From positions 2,175,175 through 2,239,174 of the forward strand of contig NZ_KV917375.1 in the NCBI RefSeq assembly GCF_002019665.1: DNA of 64,000 nt. Direction: 5' to 3'. Position numbers and translations under genes: made by a program. The notes beneath the pieces were generated by a model, which was not told the DNA's origin, made no database searches, and saw only the letters and a program-made list of their open reading frames with translations. The DNA comes from Sutcliffiella halmapala (lineage in GTDB: Bacteria; Bacillota; Bacilli; Bacillales; Bacillaceae_I). Below are positions 17,413 to 24,957 of the stretch, in pieces; the stretch's first letter is position 1, and each line of letters starts with the position of its first letter.

Positions 17413-18828
17413 ATGAGAATGGATTTATATACGCCCGATCGCCATTGGAAGGAGATAGAGCTTTGGAAAGATGTTACAGAGGAGCAGTGGAATGATTGGA
17501 TTTGGCAATTAACGAATACTATTAGAACGCTGGAGGATTTGAAGAAGGTTATTAATTTAACACCTGAGGAAGAAGAGGGTGTTAAAATTTCAACCAAAAC
17601 AATTCCTTTAAATATAACGCCATATTATGCTTCCTTAATGAATCCAGATGATCCTAGATGTCCTATTAGAATGCAGTCAGTCCCAATATCAAAGGAAATC
17701 TATAAAACAAAATACGATTTAGAGGATCCTTTGCATGAAGATGAAGATTCACCGGTTCCAGGGTTAACGCATCGCTATCCGGACCGAGTACTATTTTTAG
17801 TGACAAATCAATGTTCGATGTATTGCCGTTATTGCACAAGAAGAAGGTTTTCCGGACAAATAGGTATGGGAGTGCCGAAAAAACAGCTGGATGCAGCAAT
17901 TGCTTATATAGCAGCGAACGAACAAGTGCGTGATTGTTTAATCTCCGGTGGAGACGGGCTGCTTATTAACGATCAAATACTTGAATACATCTTGAAGAAC
18001 CTTCGCGCTATCCCTCATTTAGAGATTATTAGAATTGGTACACGTGCACCAGTAGTTTTTCCACAAAGAATTACCGAGAATTTATGTAATATTCTAAAGA
18101 AGTATCACCCAGTTTGGCTCAATACTCATTTTAACACTTCTATAGAAATTACAGAGGAATCTAAATTAGCCTGTGAAATGCTTGTAAATGCAGGGGTCCC
18201 AGTTGGGAATCAAGCGGTCATTTTAGCTGGAATTAATGACAGTGTACCGATCATGAAAAAACTGATGCATGATTTAGTGAAAATAAGAGTACGGCCATAT
18301 TACATCTATCAGTGTGATCTTTCAGAAGGAATTGGTCATTTTCGTGCACCGGTTTCTAAAGGGTTAGAAATTATTGAAGGACTAAGAGGGCATACCTCAG
18401 GATACGCAGTCCCAACTTTTGTCGTCGATGCACCTGGAGGGGGAGGGAAAATTGCTGTCCAACCGAATTATATTATCTCACAAAGTGCTAATAAGGTTGT
18501 GTTGCGAAACTTCGAAGGGGTTATTACGACTTATCCAGAACCGGAGAATTACATTCCAGGTCGAGCAGAAGCTTATTTTGAAGGAATATATGCCAATATG
18601 GAGGAAAAACGGTCTAATATTGGGATTGCTGGTCTGATGAATGACACACAATTTAACCTTGTTCCAGAAGGATTAAACAGGCTCAATCGCAGAAAAAATT
18701 ATGAGATAGATCCAGATCATACTACCCTTAAGGATAAACGAGGCAAAAGAGACGAGCTAAAGGAAAAGAAGTTTCAAGCCCAGCAACAAAAGTATAGCGA
18801 CGTCGACAAAACAAGTGAAAGTAGTTAG
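17413..18828 (+). CDS. kamA: Lysine 2,3-aminomutase KamA
   Basis: Radical-SAM, PLP-dependent enzyme converting L-lysine to L-beta-lysine. The [4Fe-4S] motif CSMYCRYC (Cys134, 138, 141) is followed by TRRRF. The PLP lysine is in DAPGGGGKIA near residue 345. The 471-aa length is typical, with a charged C-terminal tail. GGGAGGAGATAGAG precedes the ATG. It is driven by the sigma-54 promoter and co-transcribed with yokU, 11 bases downstream. Confidence 0.95.
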   Translation: MRMDLYTPDRHWKEIELWKDVTEEQWNDWIWQLTNTIRTLEDLKKVINLTPEEEEGVKISTKTIPLNITPYYASLMNPDDPRCPIRMQSVPISKEIYKTKYDLEDPLHEDEDSPVPGLTHRYPDRVLFLVTNQCSMYCRYCTRRRFSGQIGMGVPKKQLDAAIAYIAANEQVRDCLISGGDGLLINDQILEYILKNLRAIPHLEIIRIGTRAPVVFPQRITENLCNILKKYHPVWLNTHFNTSIEITEESKLACEMLVNAGVPVGNQAVILAGINDSVPIMKKLMHDLVKIRVRPYYIYQCDLSEGIGHFRAPVSKGLEIIEGLRGHTSGYAVPTFVVDAPGGGGKIAVQPNYIISQSANKVVLRNFEGVITTYPEPENYIPGRAEAYFEGIYANMEEKRSNIGIAGLMNDTQFNLVPEGLNRLNRRKNYEIDPDHTTLKDKRGKRDELKEKKFQAQQQKYSDVDKTSESS

Positions 18829-18839
18829 GAGGTAAGGTG

Positions 18840-19121
18840 ATGACTTGTAAATGGTGTGATACCCCCAACTCATGTGAAGTGTCAGAAAGTACGGTTTATT
18901 GGGAGCTTCCTGATGGGCTAAGAGCTATAACAATAACAGCTACTCCTTCTGTTACTTGTCATGCATGTGGCATGCAATACCAAGAAGATGAAACGACAAA
19001 GGAAATAGAAGATCAGCTTTTTTTAATCAATACGAAGGAGCTAGAAAGTGAGCTGTCCTATAAGGCTCTAATGGCTAAAGCAAGATTATTGAAACGTAAT
19101 TACTTTGATTTTAGCAACTAA
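18840..19121 (+). CDS. yokU: YokU zinc-finger protein
   Basis: 93-aa protein with two zinc knuckles, CKWC at residue 3 and CHAC near 40, in the style of YgiT-type N-terminal zinc ribbons. It follows kamA as in B. subtilis. Its function is unknown; co-expression suggests a role in lysine/beta-lysine metabolism. The ATG at 18840 has ideal spacing from TAGGAGGT, while the GTG just before it is too close. Confidence 0.8.
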   Translation: MTCKWCDTPNSCEVSESTVYWELPDGLRAITITATPSVTCHACGMQYQEDETTKEIEDQLFLINTKELESELSYKALMAKARLLKRNYFDFSN

Positions 19122-19202
19122 TTTGCATTTTTCTAAGCAGGAGTTCTTAACAATAAAAAGAATTTCATGTAGAATGAGAGAAAAAACTAGGTGTGTGTAT
19201 TC

Positions 19203-19421
19203 ATGAGAAAGTCATTTTATCATTATATTTTAAAATATCGTCATGCTTTAAAAAAGAATGACATTAGCATCTTTGCTAATCATGCATATGAAGATCATAG
19301 CTTTCCAAAAAATTCTACGGATTATCATGAAATTAGTAGTTATTTAGAATTGAATGGTCAGTATCTATCAAGCATGTCAATATTTGATGAGGCATGGGAG
19401 CTTTATAAGCAGGATGTATAG
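19203..19421 (+). CDS. yozE: YozE (UPF0346) protein
   Basis: 72-aa SAM-like helical protein. SFYHYILKYRHALKKNDISI, then HAYEDHSFPK and YHEISSYLELN, are the hallmarks of the YozE family. The function is not established. The ATG at 19203 gives the usual MRKSFYHY start. Confidence 0.9.
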   Translation: MRKSFYHYILKYRHALKKNDISIFANHAYEDHSFPKNSTDYHEISSYLELNGQYLSSMSIFDEAWELYKQDV

Positions 19422-19431
19422 GCTATTTAAA

Positions 19432-19472
19432 GAATGGCATGTTCGCAAGGGTGCGAGCGTGTCATTTTTTAT
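19432..19472 (+). terminator. Terminator after yozE
   Basis: Hairpin AATGGCATG..TCGCA / TGCGA..CGTGTCATT, then six Ts. Confidence 0.8.
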
Positions 19473-19601
19473 GTTTTTTTTTCAAAAGCGTTACCCCTCA
19501 TTCATCCGCGCTCGTTTTTTATTTCCTCTTTAGCGATTTTACCTTTCCGTGCATATAATAGATTAATTACAAAGCCACAGTGACAAATGGGGAGAAATGA
19601 A

Positions 19602-20309
19602 ATGGCGAAGAAAAAGAAACCAAATAAACCTAAATATAAAATTGGTGACATCGTTGTCATCACCATTTATGGAACAGTCGGGAAAATAACGGATAGGAAG
19701 CAAATTGACGGAGCATACGTATATGAAGTTAACTCAAGTGAGGGGCTTTATCAGGAGGAGACATTAGCCTTTGTGTCTGAGTATGAAGGGAAAGTACTAG
19801 TCACCGAACGCTTGGATATAAAATATCTTTATTTTATTGGAGATATTGTCCATGTATCTGGGTATGGCACAGAGCTATTTAAAATAGTAGGATTTCGCAC
19901 AGAAATTTGGCGATATAAAGAAGACTCTTGGGAGGATATCATTTACGAGTTAACAAGACTGTCAGATGGGGAATGGTTAGAAGCTGGGGAAGAAGAATTA
20001 ACCATGGTGGTACATCATGATCATGCAGAAATTCTCATTCATAAACTTGGTTTGTCCTATATGTTCAACAAAGAAAATACAAGCTTGGAGTTGTATAATC
20101 CCATGACAGGATCAAACAAACACTACAAAAAAGAAGAGTATAATCAAGAATATCAACGGATTATTGATGGGTTATTAGATGTGTATAATGACTATAAAGT
20201 ATTATATGATTTATTTGGAGATGAAGAATACAAAGAAGTAATGAATCTTGTCGTAAAAAACTTAAAAAAATACATGGATGGCAAAAAACATAGTCAATTA
20301 GAAAAATAA
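19602..20309 (+). CDS. yodN: YodN-like protein
   Basis: 235-aa soluble protein with a Lys-rich start (MAKKKKPNKPKYKIGD). It seems to hold two related beta-barrel segments, KIGDIVVITIYGTVGKI (about residue 13) and FIGDIVHVSGYGTELFKI (about 82), and a helical C-terminal half. Named from its position between yozE and yozD as in B. subtilis; function unknown. GGGGAGAAATGA precedes the ATG at 19602. Its last 12 bases overlap a convergent small gene. Confidence 0.65.
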   Translation: MAKKKKPNKPKYKIGDIVVITIYGTVGKITDRKQIDGAYVYEVNSSEGLYQEETLAFVSEYEGKVLVTERLDIKYLYFIGDIVHVSGYGTELFKIVGFRTEIWRYKEDSWEDIIYELTRLSDGEWLEAGEEELTMVVHHDHAEILIHKLGLSYMFNKENTSLELYNPMTGSNKHYKKEEYNQEYQRIIDGLLDVYNDYKVLYDLFGDEEYKEVMNLVVKNLKKYMDGKKHSQLEK

Positions 20310-20456
20310 AAAGGAGAATTGTAGAAGTAAAAATAGTATAAAAGGAACTCCAACTATAGCAGTTAACGTAACAATGACATTACTCATCTTATCTAAAATC
20401 GGTAACAATACTTCTTCTTCTCCTAATTTTTCCATATTTGATAAATGTTCTTTCAT
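20298..20456 (-). CDS. Small single-pass membrane protein (52 aa)
   Basis: Unrecognised. An acidic N-terminal half (MKEHLSNMEKLGEEEVLLPI) is followed by one transmembrane helix (VIVTLTAIVGVPFILFLLLQ) and a FSFLFF tail. Read on the minus strand, AAAAGGGGGTAG lies about 7 bases before the ATG. It converges on yodN and overlaps its stop by 12 bases, so the transcripts would be mutually antisense. Confidence 0.6.
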   Translation of the reverse strand: MKEHLSNMEKLGEEEVLLPILDKMSNVIVTLTAIVGVPFILFLLLQFSFLFF

Positions 20457-20645
20457 TTCCAACTACCCCCTTTTGATTATCTGCTTGTCCAACATACTTA
20501 AAAATATGTTTCCCACCTAAAAATTATGATTTTTTTCTTTTTTTTAAAAACATTTCTGGTAAAAGTAGAAACTAATGGATTATTATAGAGGGTAAGACAT
20601 ATATCTAGAAAGACGTACATAAACCTTTAAAAAAGGGGTGATATT

Positions 20646-20819
20646 GTGAAAGAAATCGAGGTAGTCATTGATACAGAGGAGATAGCCGAATTCTTTTACA
20701 ATGAGCTGGTAAGACGAGGGTATGTCCCAGCGGAGAGTGAGATTGAGGAATTAGCAGACATCATGTTTGATTATTTGTTAGACAAATGCATTATTGATGA
20801 AGAGATGGATGTAGAATAA
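20646..20819 (+). CDS. yozD: YozD family protein (57 aa)
   Basis: Small acidic protein with the YozD pattern IDTEEIAEFFYNEL, RRGYVP and LLDKCIIDEEMD. GTG start preceded by AAAAAGGGGTGAT. Known as a conserved Bacillus protein of unknown function. The position between yodN and yodL agrees with B. subtilis, although yodM is absent here. Confidence 0.85.
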   Translation: MKEIEVVIDTEEIAEFFYNELVRRGYVPAESEIEELADIMFDYLLDKCIIDEEMDVE

Positions 20820-20928
20820 TTAATGCATTTCCCTCATTCTGTTCCCAACATGTAAACGGTATTTGGTAGAGATTACTACAGAAGCTCTTCTTGACCTCTA
20901 AGCCCAATAATTCAATTTATTGTAATTG

Positions 20929-20958
20929 TTAACGGCGGGACAATACTCGTCGTTTTTT
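20929..20958 (+). terminator. Weak terminator after yozD
   Basis: AACGGCG and CGTCGTT arms (one mismatch) with seven Ts. The rest of the 350-base gap before yodL holds no gene I can support. Confidence 0.5.
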
Positions 20959-21081
20959 TAATTTGGAACTAGCTCTTTTCTGAAAATGAAAGTCTGAATT
21001 TTTAGAAAAAAACACTATTAAGTAAGAAGGAATGACAGTTTTGGAGAGGTTGGTGGTAGTTTTCTTCAAATATCACTTCTA

Positions 21082-21089
21082 TTCGACAA
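21082..21089 (+). promoter_or_regulatory. Spo0A (0A) box upstream of yodL
   Basis: TTCGACAA is the exact complement of the 0A box TTGTCGAA. A weaker copy, ATCGACAG, lies at 21113-21120. Both are 50-90 bases before yodL, which is a Spo0A-dependent gene in B. subtilis. Confidence 0.6.
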
Positions 21090-21171
21090 AACTTTTTATT
21101 ATTTTATGAAGGAATCGACAGGGTAAGTTTCTAATTAATAAGGTATAGAAATGGTTAAGGAGTGATAAAGG

Positions 21172-21486
21172 ATGTTGGCGATAAAAAGAATGATGAAAAT
21201 TGGTTCGGGAGAATACGATGTCACCATTATGCAAACACCGAATTATGGAGAATCCAAAGGTTATGCTCCAATATTACGTTTAACCATGGAAGCAAGTAAC
21301 CACAAAGAATTAATTAGTAAAGTGTATAAGAAGTTTAATGTAACAGATTCTATCCCACAAAATTATGTAGGAAGATTTATCGGTACAGGGGATGTCCTCA
21401 TGATTGATGAAGGAACTTTTGGGATAAGTTATTATCGATTAGAATTTGGTGGGTGGAAAAAAATAAATAGAGTGCAGGTACGCTAA
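21172..21486 (+). CDS. yodL: YodL-like protein
   Basis: 104-aa protein with the YodL pattern KIGSGEYDVTIMQTPNYGES and a C-terminal FGISYYRLEFGGWKKI. In B. subtilis YodL is a sporulation-induced protein whose expression disturbs MreB-dependent cell shape. The region between yozD and deoD and the upstream 0A boxes fit this identity. AAGGAGTGATAAAGG precedes the ATG. Confidence 0.7.
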   Translation: MLAIKRMMKIGSGEYDVTIMQTPNYGESKGYAPILRLTMEASNHKELISKVYKKFNVTDSIPQNYVGRFIGTGDVLMIDEGTFGISYYRLEFGGWKKINRVQVR

Positions 21487-21494
21487 CGTAATTT

Positions 21495-21530
21495 ATATGG
21501 GCAGTCAAGAAAGGCTGCCCATAATTTAGT
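21495..21530. terminator. Bidirectional terminator yodL / 48-aa gene
   Basis: ATGGGCAG and CTGCCCAT arms with A/T tracts on both sides, between converging genes. Confidence 0.75.
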
Positions 21531-21538
21531 GATAATAG

Positions 21539-21685
21539 TTAAGATTGATGATTCCCTGGTCCGTTTTTTCGACCGTTTGGAGAAAATTCTTTTTTATGAG
21601 CTGTTTGTTCAGCTTCAATTGCTTCGGGAGGAATGTGATTATTTTTCTTTGGAGCATTAATACGATTTCGGTGTTTTTTACCCAT
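21539..21685 (-). CDS. Small basic Asn/Lys-rich protein (48 aa)
   Basis: Very basic, disordered-looking 48-aa protein (MGKKHRNRINAPKKNNHIPP, ending GPGNHQS). The ribosome site AGGAGGTAACACG is excellent, so it is surely translated. Composition recalls minor small acid-soluble spore proteins, but I cannot match a named Ssp family. It diverges from deoD. Confidence 0.7.
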   Translation of the reverse strand: MGKKHRNRINAPKKNNHIPPEAIEAEQTAHKKEFSPNGRKNGPGNHQS

Positions 21686-21788
21686 CTACGTGTTACCTCC
21701 TAGATAATATAATTCTTTATCTAAACTTTGTTCCTTAATATGTTTTGCTGAAAAAGAAAAAGCATGCGTTTCTTTTTGTTTCGTTCTT

Positions 21789-21816
21789 TTGAAACAAGGT
21801 AAAGATATGGTATAGT
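21789..21816 (+). promoter_or_regulatory. deoD promoter (sigma-A type)
   Basis: TTGAAA, 16 bases, TATAGT, about 50 bases before the deoD start. Confidence 0.6.
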
Positions 21817-21868
21817 AGTGTTTGTTACAAAATGAAGTATGAGATCTAGGTAATTAGGAGGTAACACA

Positions 21869-22573
21869 ATGAGTGTACATATTGGAGCAAAACAAGGTGA
21901 AATTGCAGAAACGATTCTTCTACCTGGAGATCCGTTACGTGCTAAGTATATAGCGGAAACGTTTTTAGAAGATGCCGTTTGTTATAATGAAGTAAGAGGG
22001 ATGCTTGGGTTTACTGGGACATATAAAGGAGAACGTATTTCTGTCCAAGGAACAGGCATGGGTGTTCCATCGATTTCTATCTATGTTAATGAATTAATGA
22101 ACGAATATAATGTTCAAAACTTGGTCCGTGTTGGAACTTGTGGTGCGATTCAAAAAGACGTTAAAGTTCGTGACGTCATACTAGCAATGAGTGCTTCCAC
22201 TGATTCTCAAATGAATCGTTTAACTTTTGGTGGAGTTGACTATGCACCAACAGCAAGTTTTGACTTGCTTAAGAAAGCATACGATGTAGGTGTAGAAAAA
22301 GGACTAAACCTGAAAGTTGGGAATGTCTTCACGGCTGACATGTTCTATAACGATAATGGCGAATTAGAAAAATGGGCGAAGTATGGCATTCTCGCAATCG
22401 AAATGGAGTCTGCTGCACTATATACGCTTGCTGCTAAGTATGGAAGAAATGCACTATCAGTTCTTACAGTGAGCGACCATATTTTAACAGGGGAAGAGAC
22501 TACTTCTGAAGAACGTCAATCTACCTTCAGCGAAATGATGGAAGTAGCGTTAGAAGCAGTAATTAAAAAATAA
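21869..22573 (+). CDS. deoD: Purine nucleoside phosphorylase DeoD
   Basis: Hexameric purine nucleoside phosphorylase (234 aa) that phosphorolyses (deoxy)adenosine, inosine and guanosine for salvage. Motifs are [14 protein letters not shown] (phosphate site, about residue 17), [23 protein letters not shown] (about 90), [10 protein letters not shown] (ribose site, about 175) and LTVSDH with the catalytic Asp (about 203). AGGAGGTAACACA precedes the ATG. Monocistronic, closed by a terminator at 22581. Confidence 0.97.
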   Translation: MSVHIGAKQGEIAETILLPGDPLRAKYIAETFLEDAVCYNEVRGMLGFTGTYKGERISVQGTGMGVPSISIYVNELMNEYNVQNLVRVGTCGAIQKDVKVRDVILAMSASTDSQMNRLTFGGVDYAPTASFDLLKKAYDVGVEKGLNLKVGNVFTADMFYNDNGELEKWAKYGILAIEMESAALYTLAAKYGRNALSVLTVSDHILTGEETTSEERQSTFSEMMEVALEAVIKK

Positions 22574-22580
22574 TAAAGAT

Positions 22581-22610
22581 AAAAGTCCTTGGTTATTCAA
22601 GGGCTTTTTC
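22581..22610 (+). terminator. Terminator of deoD
   Basis: AAAAGTCCTTG and CAAGGGCTTTTT arms with a T run. Confidence 0.85.
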
Positions 22611-22634
22611 TATAAAAAAGGGAGCTGGAAAAGT

Positions 22635-23039
22635 ATGTTAATTACATTGGAGCTTTCAACTAGCAAACAAGATGAGTGGAAAGACATTACAGATAAAGTT
22701 AATGATGCACTTAGATCCACGAATGTAATGGATGGCATAGTGGTAGTGTATTGTCCTCACACTACTGCTGGTATCACTATCAATGAAAATGCTGATCCCG
22801 ACGTAGTAACGGATGTGCAAATGAGGCTTCATGAGGTGTATCCTTGGGACCATCCAAGATATTTGCATATGGAGGGAAATACTGCGGCTCATTTAAAAGC
22901 CATTACAGTAGGAAACTCTCAGCAAATAATAATTGATAATGGTGAACTAGTCTTAGGAACCTGGCAAGGAATATTTTTCTGTGAATTTGATGGTCCACGT
23001 AAAAGAACGGTCCATTTAAAAATTATCGGTGCTAAATAG
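22635..23039 (+). CDS. YjbQ/UPF0047 family protein
   Basis: 134-aa beta-rich protein with [18 protein letters not shown] (about residue 39), [12 protein letters not shown] (about 81) and [15 protein letters not shown] (about 109). These are the conserved blocks of the YjbQ family, some of whose members show weak thiamine-phosphate synthase activity. The physiological role is unsettled. Independent gene between deoD and yodJ; a hairpin-like TATGCTTCGC/GTGAGGCAT follows at about 23121. Confidence 0.85.
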   Translation: MLITLELSTSKQDEWKDITDKVNDALRSTNVMDGIVVVYCPHTTAGITINENADPDVVTDVQMRLHEVYPWDHPRYLHMEGNTAAHLKAITVGNSQQIIIDNGELVLGTWQGIFFCEFDGPRKRTVHLKIIGAK

Positions 23040-23208
23040 GTAAAATGTCCTTATTTATTTAAATCTGTTATTTTCTATAGTAAATCTTTTTACGATTAAA
23101 CAATTTAATGTTAAACTATGTGGTATGCTTCGCTATTTGGTGAGGCATTTATTTTTGTTTTAATATGCTTTATTGAATTTTATTAGGGAAAATAAAAAGG
23201 TGATTGTA

Positions 23209-24063
23209 ATGAAATATAAATTAGCAGTAATTTCTATCGTGAGTGTATTTTTAATCACAGGATGTTCCAATCAGATGAAAGATATTAATTGGAAGTTCTG
23301 GGAGTATTTTAACAAGGAAGAGCAAGCTGTAAATGAAGTTCCCGAAGAAGTAGAAGAGGAACCAACCGATGAAGATCAGGTGGAACCGATTGAAGAAGAG
23401 CCAGAAACGCCTACTCCAAATGAAGATGAATATTTATTAGAAGAACCGTTTTTCACTGTTTTAAATGAGGATCAAGTTATTGAAAATACAGAAAACATAT
23501 TAATTGTTGTAAATAAAGAACAATCCCTACCTGCTGACTATGTACCTAGTGATTTAGCTATTCCAGATGTAGCTTTTTCTTTTGACGGAGATTATGACAA
23601 AAAATATTTAAGAGAAGAAGCAGCGCGAGCACTCGAGGAATTATTTTCAGTTGCAGCTAGTGAAAATGTGGAACTGTTTGCAGTCTCTGGGTATCGTTCT
23701 TATGAAACCCAGTACGGTATTTATAACAGCTACATTAAGAGATGGGGAGAAGAAAAAACAAATGCTGTCTCAGCAATCCCAGGTCATAGTGAGCATCAAA
23801 CTGGTTTAGCGATGGATGTATCTAGTAGATCAGCTGCACTGGATTTGACAGAGGAATTCGGTGAGACTGTTGAGGGTAAATGGATTAAGAAAAACGCGGG
23901 AAAACATGGGTTCATCATTCGTTATCCTAAAGGTAAAGAAGTCATCACAGGTTATCAATATGAGCCATGGCACCTTCGATATGTTGGCAAAGATGTGGCT
24001 ACATATATTCAAGAAAACGATTTAACATTAGAAGAATTTTTCGATAGAGCAATTAAACAATAA
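23209..24063 (+). CDS. yodJ: VanY-type D-Ala-D-Ala carboxypeptidase lipoprotein YodJ
   Basis: Extracytoplasmic LD-type carboxypeptidase that trims D-alanine from peptidoglycan peptides. The lipobox is LITGC (Cys about 20). A long acidic linker (about residues 30-95, Glu/Pro-rich) follows. The VanY domain carries SGYRSYETQ, SEHQTGLAMD (zinc His and Asp) and EPWHLRYVG (zinc His). The ATG at 23209 follows AAGGTGAT and gives a normal signal peptide; the frame upstream to 23173 lacks a ribosome site. YodJ also lies beside deoD in B. subtilis. Confidence 0.88.
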   Translation: MKYKLAVISIVSVFLITGCSNQMKDINWKFWEYFNKEEQAVNEVPEEVEEEPTDEDQVEPIEEEPETPTPNEDEYLLEEPFFTVLNEDQVIENTENILIVVNKEQSLPADYVPSDLAIPDVAFSFDGDYDKKYLREEAARALEELFSVAASENVELFAVSGYRSYETQYGIYNSYIKRWGEEKTNAVSAIPGHSEHQTGLAMDVSSRSAALDLTEEFGETVEGKWIKKNAGKHGFIIRYPKGKEVITGYQYEPWHLRYVGKDVATYIQENDLTLEEFFDRAIKQ

Positions 24064-24069
24064 TAGAAA

Positions 24070-24103
24070 TGGCCCCGCCTTGGACTGGCGGGGCTTCTTA
24101 TAT
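24070..24103 (+). terminator. Terminator of yodJ
   Basis: GCCCCGCC and GGCGGGGC arms, unusually GC-rich for this region, then TTCTTATATAA. It overlaps the 3' end of the converging ZIP gene. Confidence 0.8.
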
Positions 24104-24835
24104 AATGCAACTAGATAGAATATATGAACAGAGTAAACCTATGGCAGAAAGTAACCCAACGATCGGACCACCCTCTTCAAAAGCTTCTGGCATCATAGTA
24201 GAGGACACCATCGCAATAATCCCACCTGCTGCTAATCCACTAACTAGGTACATGTATTCCTCACTTAACTCCTTAAATGTCACAAAGCCTAAAAAAGAAC
24301 TTAAAGAAGTGAGGCCGAAGACGATAATCCACATTAACATAATTTTTTTATTCGTATACCCATCTTTTTTTAATCCGACAGAACTAGAGAGAGCTTCTGG
24401 GAAATTGCTCATAAAAATGGCAAATACGATAACCCAACTCACGGTATTATCTTTCAAAATACTTACGCCGATGATTATTGATTCAGGAACAGCATCAATT
24501 ATCGACCCAATAAATATCGCCATCCCAGAACCGGAGGAATTACCTTTTTTACCTTTAGAACGCTTTCGCTCCTTTCCACCTTTTTTGCTTATTAGTAATT
24601 CTGCAATCGTAAAGAGAATCGCTCCAATCAAGAAACCAAATATACAGTAGCTATACCCAGTTTTCCCCTCAACTTTTCCTAACAGCTCAAAAGATGCTGC
24701 ACCAATTAAAATTCCAGTTCCAAGGGCCATTATAAAACCTGTTAATTTTCGAGGCATAGGGACAAACAACCCTATGACAGCACCCAATACAAGTGCTAGA
24801 CCAGCAATAGCTCCCCAAAATAATGCTTGTGCCAA
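24098..24835 (-). CDS. ZIP family divalent metal transporter
   Basis: Integral membrane protein of 245 aa with about eight hydrophobic helices and a Lys/Ser/Gly-rich cytoplasmic loop (about residues 85-105) between helices 3 and 4. The metal-site helices are SIIDAVPESIII (about 112) and SNFPEALSSS (about 142), the ZIP signature in which the usual His is replaced by Asp and Asn. It probably moves Zn, Mn or Fe inward, or acts as an exporter as in some ZupT relatives. TTG start preceded by GGTGAAT. Confidence 0.8.
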   Translation of the reverse strand: MAQALFWGAIAGLALVLGAVIGLFVPMPRKLTGFIMALGTGILIGAASFELLGKVEGKTGYSYCIFGFLIGAILFTIAELLISKKGGKERKRSKGKKGNSSGSGMAIFIGSIIDAVPESIIIGVSILKDNTVSWVIVFAIFMSNFPEALSSSVGLKKDGYTNKKIMLMWIIVFGLTSLSSFLGFVTFKELSEEYMYLVSGLAAGGIIAMVSSTMMPEAFEEGGPIVGLLSAIGLLCSYILSSCII

Positions 24836-24957
24836 AAATATTCACCCTAGCTTTCATCAATCTCTATTACTAATGTGTACGAAAAAAAACAGAACATACT
24901 TTTTTCTACTTTTGACAAAATAACAAAGGTAATTAAATTTATTGAAGGAGGCACCAA

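Noticed and set aside
24069-24650. Long plus-strand frame opposite the ZIP transporter
   Set aside because: It starts inside a terminator, mirrors the helical transporter gene and shows no protein-like motif.
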